64,000 nt of DNA from Bacteroidota bacterium (lineage in GTDB: Bacteria; Bacteroidota; Bacteroidia; Bacteroidales; JACABE01). The DNA lies in contig JAPLDQ010000042.1 of the NCBI GenBank assembly GCA_026391675.1, positions 62,001-126,000 of the forward strand, read 5' to 3'. The notes under the pieces are model-generated. The model worked only from the letters and a program-made list of their open reading frames with translations. It did not search any database and had not been told where the DNA came from. Below, in pieces: positions 8,331 to 16,586 of the stretch. The translations under genes were made by a program, and so were the position numbers. Position 1 is the first letter of the stretch. Each line of letters opens with the position of its first letter.

Positions 8331-8385
8331 CAATAACTAAATAACTTATTAACCCAATAACTTAATAACCTAATAACCAATAACT
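8331..8385. repeat. TAATAACC/TTAATAACT-type AT-rich repeat
   Basis: Within the 319-base gap between buk and lacI is a run of loose repeats of ATAACTTA and ATAACC(T/A)A. The same words recur in the gaps at 17688-17720 and 46186-46220, so this is a dispersed intergenic repeat. The rest of the gap holds the buk terminator and the lacI promoter and operator. Confidence 0.55.
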
Positions 8386-8425
8386 CCAAATGTAAATATT
8401 TTTACTAAATTTTTTCAAATTTTTG

Positions 8426-8439
8426 CTAAACCGATTTAG
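8426..8439 (+). promoter_or_regulatory. Candidate LacI-family operator
   Basis: CTAAACCGATTTAG is a near-palindrome (12 of 14 positions symmetric) with a central CG, the shape bound by LacI/GalR regulators. It sits directly upstream of the -7 box and overlaps the expected -33 region of the lacI-GH92 transcription unit, consistent with autoregulation by the encoded repressor. Confidence 0.55.
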
Positions 8440-8447
8440 TATATTCG

Positions 8448-8455
8448 TATATTTG
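8448..8455 (+). promoter_or_regulatory. Bacteroidota -7 box for lacI-GH92
   Basis: TATATTTG matches TAnnTTTG and lies 18 bases before the lacI ATG. TTTG at 8422-8425 is a plausible -33 element at the expected distance. Confidence 0.65.
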
Positions 8456-8472
8456 TTTTTTATTTAACAACT

Positions 8473-9510
8473 ATGAAGAAGATAAAACTCGAAGATATTG
8501 CTAAAAAGATAGGCGTTAGCAAAACATTGGTATCCATGGTTTTAAATGGCCTTGGCGATAAAAATGGAATAAAAAAAGAAACCCAGGAGAAGGTGATGGC
8601 CTTGTGTAAGAAACTGGATTATAAGCCCAATAAGATTGCCCGTAGCTTAAGATTAGGTAAAACCAACACCATTGGCTTGATTGTAGCTGATATTTCCAAT
8701 ATTTTTTATGCTAAAATGGCCAGAAGTGTGGAGGATTATTGCAATAAGTATGGTTATAACCTTATTATCTGCAGTTCTGATGAGAAAGATGCCAAAGAAG
8801 CTTCTATTATTAAAATGCTGAAAGAAAAACAAGTGGATGGTTTAATCATTTCCTCTACTTTGATTGATAATACTGAAATAGTAGCGTTGAAAAATGAGCA
8901 TTTTCCTTTTGTTTTAGTTGACCGCTATTTTCCTGAAGTCTTAAATACCAATTATGTTGTAGTTGATAATTACCATGGTGCTTACAGTGCAGTAAATCAT
9001 CTGATTAAAAACGGACACCAGACCATAGCCATGCTTACCATTTCTCCTGCTCATATTACTTCTGTAAGAGACAGAAACAAAGGCTATACTGATGCTTTAT
9101 TAAAAGCCGGTATTAATAACGACCATTATTTGCTTTGTCAGATTCCTTTTGAAAATATTGAACAAGGTGTTGAAACTGAAATAAAAAAATTATTATCCTA
9201 TCAAAAGAAAGTCACAGCAATTTTAGCTGTTAACCAGAATATTGCCATTGCAGCCATTAAAGCATTAAGAAAATTAAATATCGAAATTCCTAAGGAAATT
9301 TCATTGATTTCATTTGACGATCTGCCATTTTTTGAAATTATGAATCCAAGCATTACTGCTATTGCTCAACCTTTGGATACTATCTGCAAAAATGCAATTG
9401 AAATATTAATGACAGAAATTAACAACAAATCATTTACACCAGAAAAAAGCCAGTTGGTTTTGCCAACAGAGTTAATTGTAAGAAATTCATCAGGTATAAT
9501 AAAAAACTAA
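8473..9510 (+). CDS. LacI-family transcriptional regulator
   Basis: The 345-residue protein has an N-terminal LacI helix-turn-helix (KLEDIAKKIGVSKTLVSMVL) with hinge helix NKIARSLRLGKTNTIGLIV, then a periplasmic-binding-like effector domain to residue about 340. LacI regulators bind a sugar or sugar phosphate and release their operator. It starts 7 bases before the GH92 gene on the same strand, so they are one transcription unit, and a LacI-like palindrome covers the promoter. It is therefore likely the local switch for the glycan genes; the inducer is unknown, with mannose or N-acetylglucosamine derivatives reasonable guesses from the neighbours. Confidence 0.93.
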   Translation: MKKIKLEDIAKKIGVSKTLVSMVLNGLGDKNGIKKETQEKVMALCKKLDYKPNKIARSLRLGKTNTIGLIVADISNIFYAKMARSVEDYCNKYGYNLIICSSDEKDAKEASIIKMLKEKQVDGLIISSTLIDNTEIVALKNEHFPFVLVDRYFPEVLNTNYVVVDNYHGAYSAVNHLIKNGHQTIAMLTISPAHITSVRDRNKGYTDALLKAGINNDHYLLCQIPFENIEQGVETEIKKLLSYQKKVTAILAVNQNIAIAAIKALRKLNIEIPKEISLISFDDLPFFEIMNPSITAIAQPLDTICKNAIEILMTEINNKSFTPEKSQLVLPTELIVRNSSGIIKN

Positions 9511-9517
9511 ATTATTT

Positions 9518-12448
9518 ATGAGCACATTAAAAAAATTATCCGGCATTTTATTATTAGTGTTGGTATTGGTATCATGCAGCAAACCAAAACATATGAAACC
9601 AGTAGATTATGTAAATCCGTTTATTGGAACGGGAGGACATGGACATACTTATCCCGGAGTAGCCCTGCCATTTGGAATGGTGCAGTTAAGCCCCGATACC
9701 CGTCTTGATGGATGGGATGGTTGCGGTGGTTATCATTACTCCGACAGCATAGTGTATGGCTTTTCGCATACCCACTTAAGCGGAACTGGTTGCTCTGATT
9801 ATGGTGATATTCTTTTAATGCCTACAGTTGGAGATATTCAATGGGATAACAAGCAATATGCCTCAACATTCAGTCATCAGAATGAAAAAGCCAGACCGGG
9901 TTATTATCAGCTGATGCTGGATAAATACAAAGTAAATGTAGAATTAACTGCTACTAAACGGGTTGGTTTTCACAAATATACTTTTCCGGAATCTAAACAG
10001 TCCAATATTTTAATTGATTTAAAACATCGCGACAGGGTCATTGATTCCTATATAAAAATTGGGAAAGATGAAGTTGAAGGTTATCGCCGTTCCATGGCAT
10101 GGGCTGCTGACCAGCATGTTTATTTTGTAGCTAAATTCTCAAAAGCATTCGAAAATCATCAGATAGCATTGAATGATACGGTTCAGCAAGGTATCAGTGA
10201 ATTAAAAGGTATCAATATTAAGGCATATGTGAATTTCAGCACGAAAAAAGATGAGGTAATTTATGTAAAAGTGGGTATTTCAGCGGTTAGTATCGAAAAT
10301 GCACGTAAAAATCTGGAAGCCGAAATCAAGGACTGGGATTTTGATAAAGTTAAAATTGATGCTGATTCTGCCTGGAATAAGGAATTGGGAAAAATTGAAG
10401 TTGAAGGCGGCACGGATGACCAGAAATCAATTTTCTATACCGCTATGTATCATGCTTTTTTAAATCCTAATACTTACAGCGATGTGGATGGTCAATACCG
10501 CGGTAGGGATTTGAAAGTTCATCAGGCAGATTTTGATTATTATACCGTATTTTCGTTGTGGGATACCTATCGTGCAACCCATCCTTTATACACTTTGGTA
10601 CAGCAAAAACGTACCACTGATTTCATCAAGACTTTCATCAGACAATATGAAGAAGGCGGATTGTTACCGGTTTGGGAACTTTCAGGCAACGAAACCGGCT
10701 GTATGATTGGATACCATGCAGTTCCTGTAATAGTTGATGCTTATATGAAGGGCATACGTGATTTTGATGCCGAAAAAGCTTTTGCAGCCATGAAAGCAAG
10801 TGCCGAACAGGACAAATTAGGCTTAAAAAGCTACAAAGCCTGTGGTGTTATTTATGCCAACGAAGAAGGCGAATCCGTATCGAAATTACTGGAATATGCC
10901 TACGACGACTGGTGTATTGCTCAAATGGCAAAAGCCCTGAATAAAACGGATGATTACAACTATTTCATTGTTAGGGCACAATCATATAAAAACCTTCTGG
11001 ATCCTCAGACCGGTTTTATGCGTGCCCGTATGAACAACATCTGGTTCTCACCATTTGAGCCTGCAGAAGTGAATTTTAACTATACAGAAGCCAATGCATG
11101 GCAGTACAGTTTTTATGTTCCTCAGGATATCAGCGGTTTTGCAGGATATTTAGGTGGCAAGGAAAAACTTGCCGAAAAGCTTGACCAGTTATTCAAGGCA
11201 GATTCAAAGACAAAAGGTCGCGAACAGGCTGATATTACAGGCTTAATCGGACAATATGCCCATGGCAATGAACCCAGCCATCACATGGCTTATTTGTATG
11301 ATTTTGTAGGACAACCATGGAAAACACAGGAAATTATCCATAAAATCCAAAGCGAAATGTATTCCAATAAACCTGATGGTTTATGCGGCAACGAAGACTG
11401 TGGTCAAATGTCATCCTGGCTGGTAATGAGCGCCATGGGAATTTATGCTGTTACTCCCGGAACCGATGTTTATGTTTTTGGAACCCCCATGTTTGAAAAA
11501 ATGTGCTTGCATTTAGAAAATGGCAAATCTTTTACCATTAAAGCAGAAGGATTGTCAAAGCAAGCTTTTTATATTCAGTCTGTAAAGTTAAATGGCAAGG
11601 ATTATACTAAAACTTACATCACACAAAGTGATATCATGAATGGAGGAGAAATCATCTTTAAAATGGGAAGTTCAGCTTCCAAAACATGTTGTGAAGGTGA
11701 TCAGAATTATCCGAAAACAGCTATTACTGATAATCTGATAACTCCTTTACCCTATATTGCTGTGGGAAAAGTTACCTTCCTGAAACAGCAGAGTGTTGAA
11801 ATTGCCTGTCTTGAAAGAAATGCAGCTATTTATTATACCCTGGATGGCTCAGTGCCCACCCAAAAATCAACAAAATACAATGGGGCATTTGCGATAAGCA
11901 AAACAACTACTGTTAAAGCAATTGCTATTCGCGATGGTTTTCCTGAAAGTAAAGTGATGACGACTACCTTCAGCATGATACCCGAAGGCAGAAGTATTAA
12001 AAATGTTAATCCTTATGCTTCACAATATTCTGCCGGCGGCGATATGGCTTTAATTGACATGATTCGTGGTGGCGAAAACTTTAAAACAGGTACATGGCAG
12101 GGATATGAAGGTGTTGATCTGGAAGCTATTGTTGATTTAGGAAAAAATCAGGCAGTTAAAGAGATTACGATTGGCTTTTTACAGGATGCCGGAGCCTGGA
12201 TTTTTTATCCTTCTGCTGTTGAATTTTCTGTATCAGATGATGGAAATACCTTTAAATCTGTTGCAGTGCTAAAAAATACGGTTGCTCAGAATAAAGAAGG
12301 CGTGATGATACAGGATTTTACCAAGAAATTATCAATAAATGCTAAATTTATAAAAGTTAAAGCAACTACTATCGGTAAATGTCCTCCATGGCATATAGGT
12401 GCAGGTGGAAAAGCATGGATTTTTGCGGATGAAATAGTGATTAAGTAG
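9518..12448 (+). CDS. GH92 alpha-mannosidase lipoprotein with C-terminal binding module
   Basis: The 976-residue protein begins with a lipoprotein signal (LLLVLVLVSC). The GH92 catalytic region shows DYVNPFIGTGGHGHTYPG, GNETGCMIGYHAVPVI, YAHGNEPSHHMAYLYDF and LCGNEDCGQMSSW, the last bearing the acidic catalytic residues. GH92 enzymes are Ca-dependent exo-alpha-mannosidases acting on N-glycans and other mannosides. Residues about 745-825 resemble the chitobiase/hexosaminidase C-terminal domain (YYTLDGSVPT). Residues 829-976 form a discoidin-like module also seen in the GH20 and sulfatase genes nearby. It is cotranscribed with lacI and probably sits at the cell surface or in the periplasm. The exact mannoside linkage cannot be read. 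Confidence 0.93.
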   Translation: MSTLKKLSGILLLVLVLVSCSKPKHMKPVDYVNPFIGTGGHGHTYPGVALPFGMVQLSPDTRLDGWDGCGGYHYSDSIVYGFSHTHLSGTGCSDYGDILLMPTVGDIQWDNKQYASTFSHQNEKARPGYYQLMLDKYKVNVELTATKRVGFHKYTFPESKQSNILIDLKHRDRVIDSYIKIGKDEVEGYRRSMAWAADQHVYFVAKFSKAFENHQIALNDTVQQGISELKGINIKAYVNFSTKKDEVIYVKVGISAVSIENARKNLEAEIKDWDFDKVKIDADSAWNKELGKIEVEGGTDDQKSIFYTAMYHAFLNPNTYSDVDGQYRGRDLKVHQADFDYYTVFSLWDTYRATHPLYTLVQQKRTTDFIKTFIRQYEEGGLLPVWELSGNETGCMIGYHAVPVIVDAYMKGIRDFDAEKAFAAMKASAEQDKLGLKSYKACGVIYANEEGESVSKLLEYAYDDWCIAQMAKALNKTDDYNYFIVRAQSYKNLLDPQTGFMRARMNNIWFSPFEPAEVNFNYTEANAWQYSFYVPQDISGFAGYLGGKEKLAEKLDQLFKADSKTKGREQADITGLIGQYAHGNEPSHHMAYLYDFVGQPWKTQEIIHKIQSEMYSNKPDGLCGNEDCGQMSSWLVMSAMGIYAVTPGTDVYVFGTPMFEKMCLHLENGKSFTIKAEGLSKQAFYIQSVKLNGKDYTKTYITQSDIMNGGEIIFKMGSSASKTCCEGDQNYPKTAITDNLITPLPYIAVGKVTFLKQQSVEIACLERNAAIYYTLDGSVPTQKSTKYNGAFAISKTTTVKAIAIRDGFPESKVMTTTFSMIPEGRSIKNVNPYASQYSAGGDMALIDMIRGGENFKTGTWQGYEGVDLEAIVDLGKNQAVKEITIGFLQDAGAWIFYPSAVEFSVSDDGNTFKSVAVLKNTVAQNKEGVMIQDFTKKLSINAKFIKVKATTIGKCPPWHIGAGGKAWIFADEIVIK

Positions 12449-12451
12449 GTT

Positions 12452-12500
12452 GAAGAGTTATGAGTTATGAGTGGCAAGTGACAAGCGATAAGTGGATTAA
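12452..12500. repeat. TTATGAGTTATGAGTGGCAAGTG-family repeat after GH92
   Basis: GAGTTATGAGTGGCAAGTG followed by ACAAGCGATAAG begins right after the GH92 stop. A close copy (GTTATGAGTGGCAAGTG, then ATAAGCGATAAG) follows the stop of the first sulfatase at 20062-20120. Confidence 0.7.
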
Positions 12501-12554
12501 TTAGGAATTAGAAATTAGGAATCTGGAGTTGCCGGCTACGAAGCTGTGACCGAC

Positions 12555-12722
12555 CTTAAATCCTTTACGCTACAAAACAAGCATTTTTAAATAGCGGTGG
12601 GACTGGCAAGCAATCCACTGTTTTGGCGATAATGTTTGAATAAATGTTAAAAAGTTTAATCCAAAACAGATAGGATTGCGCAGGGATTTAAAAAGCGTAG
12701 TTTTGAAGTAAAGGATTTTAAG
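12555..12722. repeat. MITE-like unit with imperfect terminal inverted repeats
   Basis: The left end CTTAAATCCTTTAC (12555-12568) is matched by the inverted right end GTAAAGGATTTTAAG (12708-12722), and the adjacent bases GCTACAAAAC and AGCGTAGTTTTG are partly inverted too. The interior, about 140 bases, has no open reading frame of note. It could be a miniature inverted-repeat element without transposase. No target-site duplication was identified. Confidence 0.45.
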
Positions 12723-12736
12723 TCTTGATCTTTTGT

Positions 12737-12760
12737 TACTTTTCCATCAAGGGAAAAGTA
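12737..12760. repeat. TACTTTTCC hairpin
   Basis: TACTTTTCC pairs exactly with GGAAAAGTA across a 6-base loop, next to the MITE-like unit. No T tract follows, so it looks like a dispersed palindrome rather than a terminator. Confidence 0.55.
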
Positions 12761-12772
12761 AAATATAAAATT

Positions 12773-12851
12773 GAGATGCTTCACTTCGTTCAGCATGACA
12801 AGAAGAAAGACTACAGCTTGTTTTGTCATTCTGAGCGATAGCGATGAATCT
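12773..12851. repeat. REP-like element GAGATGCTTCA...TGAATCT, copy 1
   Basis: The element opens GAGATGCTTCACTTCGTTCA and closes with GTCATTCTGAGCGATAGCG then ATGAATCT. The two ends are imperfect inverted repeats of each other, so the RNA could fold on itself. A second copy is at 16229-16290 and partial ends occur at 16434-16462 and 16549-16566. Beyond it, at about 12895-12935, lie CAGCGGAAATCTGCG words of another repeat family. Confidence 0.65.
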
Positions 12852-12946
12852 AAATATATATCAAAGCTGTCTGGGTTTGCTAAATAAAATAAAAAAATCA
12901 GCGGAAATCTGCGTTTAACTCAACGGAACTCTGCGAGAAATAAAAT

Positions 12947-13852
12947 ATGAAATTAACAAAAACCACATCTGATTTATTATTGCTGTTGGCTGCCATCATA
13001 TGGGGTTTTGCCTTTGTGGCCCAAAGAATGGGAATGGAGAATGTGGGCCCTTTTGTTTTTAATGCCTGCCGCTTTTTATTGGGCGGACTTATATTAATTC
13101 CTATAGCAATCCGGCAAAAGCCTGCTCAGTTTACTAAAATATATTTGCATCAATCCATTAAAGGGGGAATAATTGCCGGAATATTATTGTTTGGCGGTGC
13201 CACTTTCCAGCAAATGGGAATAGTATATACCACTGCCGGCAATGCAGGTTTTATTACCGGCATTTATGTGGTGCTGGTTCCTGCTTTTGGCATTGTCTTT
13301 TTGCATAAAACTTCATTAAATGTATGGGCAGGAGCTGTACTTGCCTTGCTGGGCATGTATTTTTTAAGCGTTACTTCAGCTTTTGTTGTGTCCAAAGGAG
13401 ATATTTTAGTACTGATTGGTGCTTTTATCTGGGCTTTTCATGTTTTGTTTGTAGGTAAATATGCGCCTATGGCCAATGTCATCATAATAGCCATTATACA
13501 ATTCTTTATCTGTGGCATATTGAGTTTAGTCTTTGCTGTTTTTGCAGAACCCATCGAAATCAGCGGAATTATGGCTGCCGGCATTCCGATATTATACGGA
13601 GGAATATTTTCAGTAGCTATAGCATTTACCTTACAGGTGGTGGTGCAGAAAAATGCTCATCCATCACTTACAGCAATTATTTTAAGTACCGAAGCATTAT
13701 TTGCAGCCTTGGGTGGCTGGCTGATACTGGACGAAAAACTAACAGCCAGGGCCATGTTTGGATGCGTTTTAATGCTTTTCGGTATGATTATCGCACAAAT
13801 CAATTTTACTATCCGCTTAGCGGTTTGGAAAAAGCAAAAAATTAATAATTAA
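12947..13852 (+). CDS. EamA/DMT-family transporter
   Basis: The 301-residue protein has ten predicted membrane helices in two EamA repeats, beginning LLLLLAAIIWGFAFVAQRMG with the usual WG signature, and repeated as ILVLIGAFIWAFHVLFVGK. DMT carriers move small metabolites across the inner membrane; the substrate is unknown. Its place between GH92 and GH20 suggests a link to sugar or amino-sugar handling, but this is only context. The last codons of the gene (TIRLAVWKKQ) overlap a copy of the palindromic repeat CCGCTTAGCGGTTTG found again 36 bases after the first copy ends, so the C terminus may have been altered by repeat insertion. Confidence 0.88.
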   Translation: MKLTKTTSDLLLLLAAIIWGFAFVAQRMGMENVGPFVFNACRFLLGGLILIPIAIRQKPAQFTKIYLHQSIKGGIIAGILLFGGATFQQMGIVYTTAGNAGFITGIYVVLVPAFGIVFLHKTSLNVWAGAVLALLGMYFLSVTSAFVVSKGDILVLIGAFIWAFHVLFVGKYAPMANVIIIAIIQFFICGILSLVFAVFAEPIEISGIMAAGIPILYGGIFSVAIAFTLQVVVQKNAHPSLTAIILSTEALFAALGGWLILDEKLTARAMFGCVLMLFGMIIAQINFTIRLAVWKKQKINN

Positions 13853-13878
13853 TAATTCTATAACCGCTTAGCGGTTTG
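13813..13878. repeat. Two copies of palindromic CCGCTTAGCGGTTTG
   Basis: One copy (13813-13827) is inside the 3' end of the EamA gene and the other (13864-13878) is 11 bases after its stop. The core CCGC-TTA-GCGG is a perfect hairpin. Variants CCTCTTAGCGGATTTG (27635-27650) and CCGTTTAGCGGTTTG (27683-27697) flank the gap after ftsK. Confidence 0.75.
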
Positions 13879-13909
13879 TACTAAATATTTAATTAATAAA
13901 ACATAAAGT

Positions 13910-16141
13910 ATGAAGAAAATTTATTTAATCATTTTAATTATTTCAATGAACTGTCAAGTTTTTTCTCAAATCAACATTATTCCGAAACCTACTTCAATAG
14001 TAGAAAAAAAAGGATATTTTATTGTTGGTAAAAAAATAACGATTAATGTAATTGCTGATGACAAAAGCATAATCGATATCGTTAATCCATTATTAAATAA
14101 ATTTAGTGAGAAATGTAAAGATGGCTTTTTTAAATCAAATTTTAATTCACTGTCAAAATCAGATAATATTGTTTTTCAATTAGACAATAATCTTTTAAAT
14201 TTAGGAGATGAAGGCTATAAATTATCAATAACGACTAAAAAAATTCATGTTTTGGCGTATAAAAAAGCAGGATTATTCTATGCATTACAAAGTTTACGTC
14301 AATTAATTCCGCTTGAAACTAAAGAAATAAAAATCCCCTGTGTAGAAATTATCGATATTCCCAAATTCCAATGGCGGGGTTTATTGCTCGATTGCGGAAG
14401 ACACTTTATGGATAAGGCTTTTGTAAAACGCTATATCGATTTACTGTCTTATTATAAGATGAACCGTCTGCATTGGCACCTTACCGAAGACCAGGGATGG
14501 CGAATTGAAATCAAGAAATATCCAAAACTTACTGAAATTGGTGCCTGGAGAACAGAAGCTGACGGAAGCCGTTACGGTGGCTTCTATACACAGGATGATA
14601 TACGTGAAGTAGTTGCCTATGCAGCAACTAAATTCGTTACAGTTGTTCCTGAGATAGAAATGCCGGGGCATTCAGTAGCTGCCATTGCTTCTTATCCTTC
14701 TCTTTCCTGTACAGGCAAAGAACTGAATGTTGAAACCCAGTGGGGTGTTTTCAAGGATATTTATTGTGCCGGCAACGATTCCACTTTTGTATTTATCAAA
14801 AATGTTTTAACAGAAGTAATGGCATTGTTTCCTTCAAAATATATCCACATCGGTGGTGATGAAGCACCTAAATTCCGTTGGGAACGCTGCGACAAATGCC
14901 AGCAGCGTATCAAAGCCAATGGATTAAAAGGTGAACATGAGCTGCAAAGCTGGTTTATCGGTCAGATTGATGATTTTTTAGCTCAGCATGGCAGAAAACT
15001 GATAGGCTGGGACGAAATACTGGAAGGTGGTTTATCCAAAGGAGCTACCGTACAATCATGGAGAGGTATGGAAGGCGCTGTTGCTGCTGCCCGTTCAGGA
15101 CATGATGCCATCGTTTCACCCACCTCACATGCCTATTTTGATTATGATATTGCCAATATCAATATGGAGAAGGTTTATAATTTTAATCCGCTACCACAAG
15201 AATTAAGCATTGAAGAAAGTATACACATTCTGGGTGGTGAATGTAACCTATGGTCTGAACATGCGTCTCAGGAAAAGGTAGATGAAAGGGTTTTTCCGAG
15301 AATTTTGGCCATGAGCGAAGTATTATGGACCTATCCGCAAAAAAGGGATTATGAATCCTTCAGAGCAAGAGTGCAGCAGCACTATCCTGTTTTAAATGCC
15401 ATGGGTGTTACCTATGGTTTTGAACGCGATCCGCTGATGATTAAGACCAAAGCAGATTACCAAAAAAGGGAAATAAGTGCCATACTCGAAAAAACACAGC
15501 AGGGAACTGATATTTATTTTTCTACCAACGGGAAAAAAGCTGACAGAACATCAACATTATATACTAATCCGATTATTGCCAAAGATTCGCTGAAATTAAA
15601 CATCACCATATTGGCCAAGGGTTCTGAAACAGGCATATATTATGAACGCGAATTTAAGCTGCATAAGGCAACAGGAAAAATTCCTCAGCTTAAAAATCCT
15701 TATAGTAAAAGCTATCCGGCCCAGGGTGAAAACTCTCTTACAGATGGGATAATGGGAACCAATGCATTCAGGGATGGCAACTGGCAGGGCTTTGAAGGTG
15801 ATGATATGGTGGTTGTCATCGATATGGGCGCAGCAACATCATTTTCTCATATATCCTGCGGATTTTTACAATCTACACCATCATGGATATTTTTCCCGCC
15901 TCAAGCTGAATATTTTGTTTCAAAAAATGGGATTGATTTTGTTTCTGTTGGCGTTGTAAAATCACCTGAATCTCCCAAAAACGTTGAATTATCCGTAAAC
16001 AGATATAAAATAGATTTGCCGGAAAGAAATCAATATCAATATATAAAAATAGTGGCTAAGAATATGGGCATTTGTCCCGACTGGCATCCCGGTGCCGGCG
16101 GAAAAGCCTGGATTTTTGCCGATGAAATAACAGTAGAGTAG
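13910..16141 (+). CDS. GH20 beta-N-acetylhexosaminidase with C-terminal binding module
   Basis: The 743-residue exported protein starts with signal peptide IYLIILIISMNCQVFS. It has the GH20b N-terminal domain, then the catalytic barrel with FQWRGLLLDCGRHFM, HWHLTEDQGWR, VPEIEMPGHS and HIGGDEAPK; Asp317-Glu318 are the substrate-assisted catalytic pair. GH20 enzymes remove terminal beta-GlcNAc or beta-GalNAc from glycans. Residues about 520-590 resemble a chitobiase C-terminal domain, and residues 594-743 repeat the discoidin-like module of the GH92 enzyme (NWQGFEGDD, HPGAGGKAWIFADEI). It probably works outside the cytoplasm after sulfatases and with the mannosidase on host-type or microbial glycans. 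Confidence 0.95.
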   Translation: MKKIYLIILIISMNCQVFSQINIIPKPTSIVEKKGYFIVGKKITINVIADDKSIIDIVNPLLNKFSEKCKDGFFKSNFNSLSKSDNIVFQLDNNLLNLGDEGYKLSITTKKIHVLAYKKAGLFYALQSLRQLIPLETKEIKIPCVEIIDIPKFQWRGLLLDCGRHFMDKAFVKRYIDLLSYYKMNRLHWHLTEDQGWRIEIKKYPKLTEIGAWRTEADGSRYGGFYTQDDIREVVAYAATKFVTVVPEIEMPGHSVAAIASYPSLSCTGKELNVETQWGVFKDIYCAGNDSTFVFIKNVLTEVMALFPSKYIHIGGDEAPKFRWERCDKCQQRIKANGLKGEHELQSWFIGQIDDFLAQHGRKLIGWDEILEGGLSKGATVQSWRGMEGAVAAARSGHDAIVSPTSHAYFDYDIANINMEKVYNFNPLPQELSIEESIHILGGECNLWSEHASQEKVDERVFPRILAMSEVLWTYPQKRDYESFRARVQQHYPVLNAMGVTYGFERDPLMIKTKADYQKREISAILEKTQQGTDIYFSTNGKKADRTSTLYTNPIIAKDSLKLNITILAKGSETGIYYEREFKLHKATGKIPQLKNPYSKSYPAQGENSLTDGIMGTNAFRDGNWQGFEGDDMVVVIDMGAATSFSHISCGFLQSTPSWIFFPPQAEYFVSKNGIDFVSVGVVKSPESPKNVELSVNRYKIDLPERNQYQYIKIVAKNMGICPDWHPGAGGKAWIFADEITVE

Positions 16142-16146
16142 GAAAG

Positions 16147-16195
16147 AAGTACTTGGAGTGCCTTGAGTACTTAGAGTACTTAAAGTTATTGGAGT
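16147..16195. repeat. AGTACTTGGAGTGCCTTGAG-family repeat, solo copy
   Basis: AGTACTTGGAGTGCCTTGAG then TACTTAGAGTACTT follows the GH20 stop almost directly. The same family forms the inverted arms around the four-helix-bundle gene at 31913-32284 and another solo copy after ftsK. Confidence 0.8.
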
Positions 16196-16228
16196 ACAAC
16201 AGGTTTCAAAGTTTTAATACATGTAAAG

Positions 16229-16566
16229 GAGATGCTTCACTACGTTCAGCATGACAAATAGATAAACTACAGCTTGATTTGTCATTCTGAGTTTTAACAT
16301 TTAGAAAAATGCTTGAAGGTACGATGACAAAAATATAAAATCATTGCTTTTTCAATCTCTGCGGTCCTTTGCGCCTTCTTTGCGGCTCTCAGCGGTAAAA
16401 AAGTTTAACCGCAGAGTGACAAAAAACAAAACTTGTCATTAGTAGCGATAGCGAAGAATCTTAATAAGAAAAGCATACAAATTATCATGTGTTAAACTTA
16501 TCAGGTTTGGTTAGCATATTTTCCACCCCTGACAGGGGTAAGGTTCAATTGCGAGCGAAGAATCTC
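16229..16566. repeat. Repeat cluster between GH20 and ROK genes
   Basis: This part of the 445-base gap holds no gene. 16229-16290 is the second REP-like copy (GAGATGCTTCACTACGTTCA ... GTCATTCTGAG). 16356-16416 has CTCTGCGGTCCTTTGCGCC and CAGCGGT words of a CGC-rich family. 16434-16462 and 16549-16566 are partial REP-like ends (GCGATAGCGAAGAATCT; GCGAGCGAAGAATCTC). 16525-16539 is a hairpin, ACCCCT-GAC-AGGGGT. Confidence 0.6.
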
Positions 16567-16586
16567 ATTAAAAAAATATTTTTATA

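Noticed and set aside
13813-13878. Operator for the LacI regulator
   Set aside because: CCGCTTAGCGG differs from the site at 8426, is found inside a gene end and recurs after ftsK, so it behaves as a dispersed repeat.
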